Origin: Candidatus Alkanophagales archaeon
Lineage (GTDB): Archaea > Halobacteriota > Syntropharchaeia > Alkanophagales > B39-G2
Direction of reading: 5' to 3'
DNA length: 14,174 nt
Assembly: GCA_003661185.1 (NCBI GenBank)
Contig: QMVQ01000018.1
Location: forward strand, 1 to 14,174
Part shown: piece after piece, positions 1 through 5,543 of the stretch
How positions within the stretch are numbered: the stretch's first letter is position 1
Layout of the letters: each line of letters starts with the position of its first letter
The notes under the pieces: generated by a model
The model's input: only the letters and a program-made list of their open reading frames with translations
The model's database searches: none
Told to the model about the DNA's origin: nothing
Translations under genes and position numbers: made by a program

Positions 1-441
1 CTGGTTATTGTTTGATTGACTGAGGCAGATGCCATAACCATCGTTCGATATGATATTGTTAATAATGATGTTATTGCTTGAATATACATGAACTCCTGCT
101 TCTGGAAAACCTGCTGCCCCACCTGAATTTCTTACAGTAAATCCTTCAATCCTGACGCCATCTGCATCTAAGCGGATGACATCACCGCGTCCTCCACTAT
201 CAATGATACAATTAGCGGGGCCGTTTTCCGATTTCAATGTTAGTTGCTTTACACGCACCCTCACATTCTCGTAATAGATTCCATCCCTCACAACAATCGT
301 ATCTCCAGCAGAAGCATTGTCCACCGCCCATTGGATTTTTGCGTAGTCATCAGGCACGTAGATCGTCCTCGCAGACGCTACACCCGCGAAAGCGAGGAAG
401 GACAGCACCAGTAAGAGGCAAAGCAAGGCTTTACTCTCCAT
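1..441 (-). CDS. Secreted right-handed parallel beta-helix protein (N-terminal part, runs off window)
   Basis: The minus strand is open for 147 codons from an ATG at 441 to the window edge, with no stop, so the 3' end lies outside. Residues 1-24 form a signal peptide (Lys at 4, hydrophobic core LLCLLLVLSFLAF, then AGVASA). Next comes TIYVPDDYAKIQWAVDNA, the usual opening of NosD/pectate-lyase-like parallel beta-helix surface proteins, followed by DTIVVRDGIYYENV. Short strand-turn repeats (VIRLDADGVRIEGFTVRNS, VHVYSSNNIIINNIIS) are PbH1-type coils rich in Asn and Gly. The family is typically exported to the archaeal cell surface; ligand unknown. An in-frame ATG at 447 is an alternative start; 441 is favoured because a TATA-like element lies about 27 nt upstream. 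The family call is firm; the function is not. Confidence 0.8.
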   Translation of the reverse strand, partial: MESKALLCLLLVLSFLAFAGVASARTIYVPDDYAKIQWAVDNASAGDTIVVRDGIYYENVRVRVKQLTLKSENGPANCIIDSGGRGDVIRLDADGVRIEGFTVRNSGGAAGFPEAGVHVYSSNNIIINNIISNDGYGICLSQSNNNQ

Positions 442-462
442 CTCCATCCCCAGGTTTTTTTC

Positions 463-476
463 ATTTAAAAATTTTT
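463..476 (-). promoter_or_regulatory. TATA-like element for the beta-helix gene
   Basis: The minus strand reads A/T only over about 12 bases (TTTTTAAAT core), centred about 27 nt upstream of the ATG at 441. This is the spacing expected of an archaeal TATA box for a leaderless or nearly leaderless transcript. It is read by eye, with no transcript data. Confidence 0.35.
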
Positions 477-481
477 CTCTA

Positions 482-841
482 AACTTACCAGCATTAAGAA
501 TGCCCACCCGTCCCCGCCGCCGGCGCGGTTCGCCACGAGGAGAATGGGAATCAACACCTTCGACACCCGCTCAAAGGAGACAACCCGCAGATAACTAAAC
601 ATATGGGTGTGAGGCGAAACGAGACTACATGACTTATCCCCTCTGCATCGGGTCTAAAGAGAGCCTGCCACCACATCCACAACACCACAATGCAATACCT
701 GAGATTCAACGAACCTTCATAAGGGAGCACCCGCAATCCTCGATGGCGCCCCGCGGCTACAAGCTGATATGCCTCGAAATTTCGCATAGACAAAATCATT
801 AAGCGGACAAGCTAAATACCCATGAACATTAAATAAAAAGG
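482..841. other. 360-bp intergenic segment without a credible gene
   Basis: This stretch separates the divergent beta-helix gene and carA. Short open frames exist on the minus strand (82 codons ending at 551, and two overlapping ones), but their products are rich in Arg, Trp and Cys, lack domain character, have no good ribosome binding site, and overlap each other. Visible structure includes a small GGCG/CGCC hairpin at 522-534 with a five-base loop, ACACCC (563-568) able to pair with GGGTGT (605-610), a CCTT/AAGG hairpin around 713-723, and a ten-base palindrome CGAAATTTCG at 775-784. The last 50 bases hold the carA promoter. The rest could be a decayed mobile element or a structured RNA; I do not recognise it as a tRNA, rRNA, SRP or RNase P RNA. 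Confidence 0.5.
809..820 (+). promoter_or_regulatory. TATA-like element upstream of carA
   Basis: The sequence GCTAAATACC is centred about 28 nt upstream of the carA ATG at 842, which suits a near-leaderless archaeal transcript. A second A/T-rich run (ATTAAATAA, 828-836) lies too close to the start codon to serve as a TATA box. The base before the ATG ends in AAGG, a poor Shine-Dalgarno site, in keeping with leaderless expression. Confidence 0.3.
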
Positions 842-1939
842 ATGCAAGCGATACTGGCACTTGAGGACGGCACGCTCGTGGAGGGCGAGGGCTTCGGCTA
901 CCCGAAGGTTGCGACCGGCGAGCTTGTGTTCGCAACGCCGATTACGGGCTATGAGGAAGCACTGACCGACCCCTCCTACAAAGGGCAAATTCTCATGCTC
1001 ACGTATCCGCTCATTGGGAACTACGGGGTCAGCGGCGCCAGATTCCAATCAGATGGGATAAAAGTGGAGGGCTTCGTCGTCCGTGAGATATGCGAGCGCC
1101 CGTCGCACTACAAGTCGAAGACGACTATAGACGAGTTTTTGCACTCGGAGGGAGTCCCTGGAATCTGTGAAGTGGATACAAGGATGCTCACGATAAAGAC
1201 GAGGCATTACGGAACGATGAAAGCATGTCTCATCGTGAAGGAGGAATTAAGCGACGCCGACAGAGAAAAAGCGCTGGAGCTTGCAAAGACGCAGCCTGAC
1301 ATCTCGGAGCTCGACTTGATAGAGCAGGTAACTTGCCGAAAGCCTTACAGAATTAAAGGCTCTGGAAAGAGAATTGCGGTGCTGGACATGGGCATCAAGC
1401 ATAACATCCTGAAGAGTTTAGAGCGGCGTAATCTCGACATTTGCGTGTTCCCGGCGGGGACGCCCCCCTCCGAGATCGAGAGCGTGGAGCCCTCCGCCAT
1501 CCTGCTTTCCAACGGTCCCGGCGACCCTCAGCGCGGGAAGAACGCCATAAACGTCGTAAAGCATTTCTTGGGGCGGCTTCCGATATTTGGGATATGCTTA
1601 GGACATCAGATAATAGCGTTAGCGCTGGGCGCCTCCACATACAAGCTGAAGTTCGGGCATCGGGGCGCAAACCAGCCCGTCAAGGACTTCGAGCTCGGAA
1701 AGGTATTTATAACGTCACAGAACCATGGCTTCGCTGCCGCCGAAGAGTCGTTGGCAAACGCCGAGGAAGGGACGCGGGTTACACAAATAAACGCCAACGA
1801 CCTGACAGTTGAGGGCTTGGAAAACCAATATTTGGGCGTTTACTGTGTGCAGTATCATCCTGAGGCGAGCCCCGGGCCTTGGGATACCGAACGCCTTTTC
1901 TTCGACAGACTCGTCAGGACCGTAGAGGCGTGGCATTAG
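842..1939 (+). CDS. carA: Carbamoyl-phosphate synthase small (glutaminase) subunit
   Basis: CarA hydrolyses glutamine and channels ammonia to CarB for carbamoyl phosphate synthesis, feeding pyrimidine and arginine biosynthesis in the cytoplasm. The 365-residue protein has the usual two domains. Residues 1-150 are the CarA-specific N-terminal domain (ATPITGYEEALTDPSYKGQ near 31-49, RHYGTMKACLI near 121-131). Residues about 175-360 are a class I glutamine amidotransferase with LLSNGPGDP near 221-229, nucleophile Cys252 in GICLGHQ, FGHRGANQPV near 261-270, and the His339/Glu341 dyad in QYHPEASPGP. Length and motifs are complete. The start codon has no strong ribosome binding site and probably sits on a leaderless mRNA. 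The large subunit gene carB, normally next to carA, is not in the window; the gene downstream is on the other strand. Confidence 0.97.
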   Translation: MQAILALEDGTLVEGEGFGYPKVATGELVFATPITGYEEALTDPSYKGQILMLTYPLIGNYGVSGARFQSDGIKVEGFVVREICERPSHYKSKTTIDEFLHSEGVPGICEVDTRMLTIKTRHYGTMKACLIVKEELSDADREKALELAKTQPDISELDLIEQVTCRKPYRIKGSGKRIAVLDMGIKHNILKSLERRNLDICVFPAGTPPSEIESVEPSAILLSNGPGDPQRGKNAINVVKHFLGRLPIFGICLGHQIIALALGASTYKLKFGHRGANQPVKDFELGKVFITSQNHGFAAAEESLANAEEGTRVTQINANDLTVEGLENQYLGVYCVQYHPEASPGPWDTERLFFDRLVRTVEAWH

Positions 1940-2022
1940 TCCTTATGAGCGCGGACTTCGGCATCGGTTTCTCCGTCGTGCGAAATACTGCTCGTTAGCG
2001 TGCGTCAAAGCGTCTTAGCGGT

Positions 2023-2604
2023 TCAGATGCGCTTCCGCCGCATCACAGCGAGCGCAAAGGCGACTACGCAGACTGCAACCTCAAAGCCGGACGGCGTCGG
2101 GCTGCGGTTCGCCGCTGGCGCCGACGGTAGCGTCACTGTTGGTGTTGCTGTTGCCGCAGACGGTGTTCCCTCTACCGTCGTCGTCACGGCGGCTTCTGCC
2201 ACAATTTTCTCGGCTAAATCTTTGATGTCTTCTGCTGAACTTTTAATTTCCTCCGCAAGAGTTCTGATTTCTGAGGTGGGAACTTCGATTTCCCCGACAA
2301 GGCTCTTGACGTCTTCGGCGAGAGTCACTATCTCCTCAGCTTGAGACTCAGCAGCGGGGTCGGCTCCCGCAACGTCCTCGGCTAAAGCCTCGATATCCCC
2401 AGCCAACGCCTCAATCTCAGCGATTAATCCCTCAATATCTTCAACTGAAGCCTGAACGCTCGTAGCCGCCACCTTAACCTCAGCGCTCAACTCAATGATG
2501 CTCGTCGCCGAGGTCTCAGTATCAGCCGCTGCAACCGCAGATGCTAAGACTGTCGGAGCTACGAGGGCTAATACGCAACACGTAAGCGCAACTAAATGCG
2601 TCAT
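2023..2604 (-). CDS. Secreted coiled-coil surface protein with PGF-CTERM-like sorting signal
   Basis: No enzymatic domain is recognised. The 193-residue product starts with a signal peptide (residues 1-27, hydrophobic LVALTCCVLALVAPTVLASA). Residues about 35-138 form a long acidic helix with heptad-like units (IEGLIAEIEALAGDIEALAEDV, SEIRTLAEEIKSSAEDIKDL), predicted coiled coil. A Thr/Ser/Pro/Ala-rich stalk follows (139-172), probably glycosylated. The C-terminus is PSGFE, a hydrophobic segment (VAVCVVAFALAV), and RRKR, the layout of archaeosortase A substrates, whose usual signature is PGFE; here Ser sits between Pro and Gly. The open frame extends 31 codons upstream, but the ATG at 2604 is chosen because the signal peptide begins there and a TATA-like GTTAAAAG is centred about 27 nt upstream. 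The protein is probably anchored to the cell surface as a stalk or adhesin-like element. Confidence 0.72.
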   Translation of the reverse strand: MTHLVALTCCVLALVAPTVLASAVAAADTETSATSIIELSAEVKVAATSVQASVEDIEGLIAEIEALAGDIEALAEDVAGADPAAESQAEEIVTLAEDVKSLVGEIEVPTSEIRTLAEEIKSSAEDIKDLAEKIVAEAAVTTTVEGTPSAATATPTVTLPSAPAANRSPTPSGFEVAVCVVAFALAVMRRKRI

Positions 2605-2624
2605 GCTCTTATTCTTTCGGTCTT

Positions 2625-2636
2625 CACTTTTAACGG
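2625..2636 (-). promoter_or_regulatory. TATA-like element for the coiled-coil surface protein
   Basis: GTTAAAAG on the minus strand is centred about 27 nt upstream of the ATG at 2604. This spacing supports the shorter start and a leaderless transcript. It lies in the 67-base divergent spacer shared with the plus-strand gene at 2672. Confidence 0.35.
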
Positions 2637-2671
2637 TAATGTTATTTCCGAGAACTGTCATCAAAATTTTA

Positions 2672-3598
2672 ATGCCGAGTGTTACCTTCGTGGGCAAGGT
2701 TCTGAGGGCGCTGCCGTCGGCGGGCGGCGAGGGCGTCAGAAGCCTAATCCTCGCAAATGAGTGTGGTTACGTCCGTGCTTTCTTCCGAGACGAAAAGGTG
2801 GAGCTTCTTGATGGAATAAACGTTGGCGACGTCCTCCTCATTGAAAACGCTTACGTCGGCAAAAAAGCGACGAAAACCATCAGAGTTGGCAAATACGCAA
2901 AGGTCAAAAAGCTTGACTTGGACGTTAAGGCATTGCGGGACGTCAGAGCCACGTATATCACGACGCTTGCTGTTGCCCGTCCTGAAAGCAACCACGTCTG
3001 CGTCGCCGGCATCGACGAACATGGAAACTGGCTTCGCCTTCAGTCGATTTATGAGGAGGACATCTTCTCACATGGCGGCAGCGAGCCGAATTTCAGAAAC
3101 TTCTACGTCTCTAAAGTTTACGTGGACGAGTGGCACGGCAGAAACCCACGGTTGGAAGACCGCTTTTTCATTTTCGGTGAGGGTGTCGTCAGGGAGCTGA
3201 ATGATGAGGAGAAGAAGAAGTTTTTAGAAGAGCATTTGGACAGGTCGGTGGACGCCGTCTTCAAGAGCGGGCGGACACTTGGGCTTATAAAGCCGAAGAT
3301 TCTGCGGGCTTACGAAGACCGCCGTCGTGGGGGGCGGAGCTACGGGCAATATATAAAATTTGACTTCAGGGACGGCACCGGTAGGCTCTTCCGGCGTTGG
3401 TCGTGCCGCTGTCTCGCATTCTACGACTTCTGGAATGATTTCAAGAGGCAGAAACGCCTCTTCTTCGGCTACCGCATGTTAAGGTTTCTACGAAAACATG
3501 ATGTTTACTTCTGCATCGGGCTGACGCACTCGGACTACGGCTTCAAAAACCTTGAATACGGGGCGTTCCCAATGGTTGTCGGCGTGCATGTCATTTGA
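2672..3598 (+). CDS. RPA-like OB-fold protein fused to a possible dual-OB domain
   Basis: The 308-residue protein has two parts. Residues about 4-80 resemble the OB fold of archaeal replication protein A: VRSLILANECGYVRAFFRD, then LLDGINVGDVLLIENAYV, then TKTIRVGKYAKV, the order seen in RPA single-strand DNA-binding domains. Residues about 92-308 resemble, from memory, the dual OB-containing domain family: an N-terminal CVAGIDEHGNWLRLQSI, a central LGLIKPKIL (203-211), and a C-terminal IGLTHSDYG...FPMVVGVHVI. Two RRRGGR/FRRW patches (about 217-243) are strongly basic and could bind nucleic acid. The frame runs further upstream, but that part is the antisense of the surface protein gene; the ATG at 2672 begins where OB homology begins. 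Function is unknown; nucleic-acid binding is an inference. The gene is monocistronic here. Confidence 0.7.
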   Translation: MPSVTFVGKVLRALPSAGGEGVRSLILANECGYVRAFFRDEKVELLDGINVGDVLLIENAYVGKKATKTIRVGKYAKVKKLDLDVKALRDVRATYITTLAVARPESNHVCVAGIDEHGNWLRLQSIYEEDIFSHGGSEPNFRNFYVSKVYVDEWHGRNPRLEDRFFIFGEGVVRELNDEEKKKFLEEHLDRSVDAVFKSGRTLGLIKPKILRAYEDRRRGGRSYGQYIKFDFRDGTGRLFRRWSCRCLAFYDFWNDFKRQKRLFFGYRMLRFLRKHDVYFCIGLTHSDYGFKNLEYGAFPMVVGVHVI

Positions 3599-3635
3599 TG
3601 CGTTGTGCGGCTCGCTCGTGCTTGGTGTCGGCACC

Positions 3636-3647
3636 GCTGACGTCAGC
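3636..3647. repeat. Perfect 12-bp palindrome between convergent genes
   Basis: GCTGACGTCAGC is a perfect palindrome that overlaps the guaA stop codon (3643-3645) in the 44-base gap between the convergent gene at 2672 and guaA. Just before it is GGTGTCGGCACC (3624-3635), itself a near-perfect inverted repeat. Together they could fold in transcripts from either side and help end transcription, but there is no T-tract, so a protein-binding site or chance is also possible. Confidence 0.4.
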
Positions 3648-5175
3648 AAGGCTCGATGGTGGACGGCGGCTTCGATGAGATTGCGTAGGCGACCCACGTA
3701 ACGCCTTTGACCTCGTTAGTTATTCTTCGGCTGATGTTTTCGAGCACGCCATACGGCAGTCTGGCGAAGTCGGCGGTCATCGCCTCTACGGACTCGACGA
3801 CACGCACGATGACGACGTGTCCGAGAACTCGCTCGTCGCCGAGGACGCCTGTCGCAAGGTCGTCGCCGACGATTGCGAACGCTTGCCAGACCTTATCATA
3901 CCAGCCGCTCCTCCGCAGCTCCTCCTCGACGATGAACGAAGCTTCCCTGCAAATCCGCAGCTTCTCCTCAGTAACCTCGCCAATAATGCGGGCGGCGAGC
4001 CCCGGACCGGGGAACGGATGCCGCTTTATTATCTCCTCAGGGAGCCCCAATTCCTTTGCTATTTCTTTAACTTCGTCCTTGTAGAGGTCCTTTATCGGCT
4101 CTACGAGCTTGAGGTTCATCTTCTTGGGGAGCGCTGCCACGTTGTGGTGTGATTTTATCCTCGACGCCCGCCTGCCACTTTGCGCTCGTGCACTTTCAAT
4201 TCTGTCAGGGTAGATGGTGCCCTGAGCGAGAAAATCCACCTTGCCAAGCTTCCGGGCTTCCTCCTCGAAGACACGGATGAACTCCTCGCCGATAATCCAG
4301 CGCTTCTCCTCAGGGTCGCTCACGCCGCGTAGTCGTCGCATGAAACGCTCCCTCGCATCAACGTGCACGACTCGCAGCTTCAGCTTTTTAAAAGTTTCCA
4401 GGAGCTCTTCAGTCTCGTTTTTCCGCATGAGCCCGTGATCCACATAAATGCAGGTCAGGTTCTCGCCGACCGCCTTGTGCACAAGGAGCGCCGTCGTTGT
4501 GGAGTCAATGCCTCCGCTGAGCGCGCAGATTACCTTCCCGTCGCCGACCTCTCTTTTGACCTCTTCGATGGCACGCCGCACGAAGCCCTTAAGTTCCCAG
4601 TTGCGCTGCAAGCCGCAAACTCGAAACAGGAAATTCCCAATAATTTCTTTGCCGCTCTCGGTGTGATGCACTTCGGGGTGGAACTGCACGCCGTAAATGC
4701 GGTCGGCGAGGCGGAAAGCAGCGAGCGGCGAGTGCTCGGTGTGCCCAAGAACTTCAGAATTTGGTAACGATTCTATCCTGTCGCTGTGCGACATCCAGAC
4801 CGTTAATTTCTTGCGTATGCCATGAAACAGCTCGTCTTCACGGTCCACGAAAAACTCGGTTCTGCCGAACTCTCTTTGCTCCGCCCGCCGCACGACGCCG
4901 CCTTTGAGGTGTGCGATGAGCTGCGCACCATAGCAAATTCCTAAAATCGGGACGCCGAGCTTGAAGACCTCGAGGTCGCACATCGGTGCATCGCGCTCAT
5001 AAACGCTCTTCGGACCGCCTGAGAAGATTATTGCTTGTGTCCCCCCCTCTACAAGACTCTCAGCGGAAACGTCGTGCGGGAAGAGCTCGGAATACACGCC
5101 AAGCTCTCTACACCTCCTGACGATGAGATGCGCATACTGCCCGCCGAAGTCCAGCACCGCGACCTTCTGCCGCAT
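3643..5175 (-). CDS. guaA: GMP synthase (glutamine-hydrolysing), single-chain form
   Basis: GuaA converts XMP to GMP with ATP and glutamine, the last step of guanine nucleotide synthesis. With the ATG at 5175 the protein has 510 residues, normal for one-piece GuaA. Residues 1-190 are the class I amidotransferase: KVAVLDFGGQYAHLIVRR, nucleophile Cys81 in GICYGAQ, His166/Glu168 in QFHPEVHHTESG. Residues about 195-380 are the ATP pyrophosphatase with the PP-loop SGGIDS (220-225) and QGTIYPDRIES. The C-terminal dimerisation domain holds RHPFPGPGLAARI and ends KPPSTIEPC (usual KPPATIEWE). The frame extends 32 codons upstream, but GGAG six bases before 5175 and the start of homology favour this ATG; 5187 and 5229 are alternatives. 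Many methanogens split this enzyme into two genes; the fused form is typical of bacteria. Confidence 0.96.
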   Translation of the reverse strand: MRQKVAVLDFGGQYAHLIVRRCRELGVYSELFPHDVSAESLVEGGTQAIIFSGGPKSVYERDAPMCDLEVFKLGVPILGICYGAQLIAHLKGGVVRRAEQREFGRTEFFVDREDELFHGIRKKLTVWMSHSDRIESLPNSEVLGHTEHSPLAAFRLADRIYGVQFHPEVHHTESGKEIIGNFLFRVCGLQRNWELKGFVRRAIEEVKREVGDGKVICALSGGIDSTTTALLVHKAVGENLTCIYVDHGLMRKNETEELLETFKKLKLRVVHVDARERFMRRLRGVSDPEEKRWIIGEEFIRVFEEEARKLGKVDFLAQGTIYPDRIESARAQSGRRASRIKSHHNVAALPKKMNLKLVEPIKDLYKDEVKEIAKELGLPEEIIKRHPFPGPGLAARIIGEVTEEKLRICREASFIVEEELRRSGWYDKVWQAFAIVGDDLATGVLGDERVLGHVVIVRVVESVEAMTADFARLPYGVLENISRRITNEVKGVTWVAYAISSKPPSTIEPC

Positions 5176-5253
5176 GCCCTGCTCCATCCTGTCAAATTCG
5201 TCTCCCGGAGTTAAAATGGTGCTGCTCATCGGACACGCTTTGCCCGCGCCTAA

Positions 5254-5274
5254 CGAAAAGATATAAATCATGTT
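5254..5274. promoter_or_regulatory. Shared BRE/TATA region for the cdh operon and guaA
   Basis: On the plus strand CGAAAAGATATAAATC has the form of an archaeal BRE (purine-rich CGAAAAG) followed by a TATA box centred near 5264. Initiation would fall near 5290, about 30 nt before the ATG at 5322. On the minus strand the same element reads TTTATATC behind AAAAACATGA, so it could also drive guaA leftwards. A second candidate for the plus strand is ATTATCTATAG at 5280-5290. Read by eye only. Confidence 0.45.
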
Positions 5275-5294
5275 TTTCCATTATCTATAGTTGT

Positions 5295-5313
5295 GCCCCA
5301 TGGGCCTTTGGGG
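5295..5313 (+). promoter_or_regulatory. Hairpin that could mask the ribosome binding site of the cdh operon
   Basis: CCCCA (5296-5300) can pair with TGGGG (5309-5313), and the 3' arm overlaps the GGGGTGG Shine-Dalgarno region of the gene at 5322. The same 5' arm can instead form GCCC-CAT-GGGC (5295-5305), which would leave the ribosome binding site free. The two folds exclude each other, a switch-like layout. The stems are only 4-5 bp, so this could be chance. Confidence 0.3.
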
Positions 5314-5321
5314 TGGTAAAA

Positions 5322-5543
5322 ATGGGCGGTTTATGTGAGTTGTGTGGGAAAGGAGATGCTGTGAACGAATGCAGCGAATGTGGCGCCAAAATATGCGACT
5401 CCTGCACGAAAGAGGTATCTTACGAGGAATTTCACCCCGGATACAGGATGAAAGGCGAATCCTTTATAGGAGCGATGAGTGAGGGTGTTGTGAGGAAAAA
5501 ATTGTGTCTGAAGTGCTTTGAGGAAGTAGATTTGTTGGGGTGA
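5322..5543 (+). CDS. Small double-zinc (four CxxC) protein leading the cdh operon
   Basis: The 73-residue protein has eight cysteines in four CxxC pairs: Cys5/8, Cys17/20, Cys25/28 and Cys62/65. The order and spacing suggest a cross-brace fold binding two zinc ions, like B-box or FYVE-type fingers; the GYRM region between the third and fourth pairs is a loop. No known family name is certain. An upstream in-frame GTG at 5313 exists, but the ATG at 5322 with GGGGTGG five bases upstream is the better start. The stop codon TGA overlaps the GTG start of cdhA (GTGA), so the two are likely translationally coupled. Its place as first gene of the operon implies a role in making, regulating or assembling the CODH/ACS subunits; this is inference from context only. 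Confidence 0.8.
   Translation: MGGLCELCGKGDAVNECSECGAKICDSCTKEVSYEEFHPGYRMKGESFIGAMSEGVVRKKLCLKCFEEVDLLG

Noticed and set aside
551..935. Overlapping short minus-strand frames upstream of carA as genes
   Set aside because: Their products are Arg/Trp/Cys-rich without domains, they overlap each other and the carA 5' end, and none has a convincing start signal.
2495..2671. Longer N-terminus for the OB-fold protein
   Set aside because: The extra 59 codons are the antisense of the surface protein's signal peptide and coiled coil; OB-fold homology begins at the ATG at 2672.
5176..5271. Longer N-terminus for GMP synthase
   Set aside because: The added residues are not part of the family, and the TATA-like element at about 5264 lies inside this stretch.
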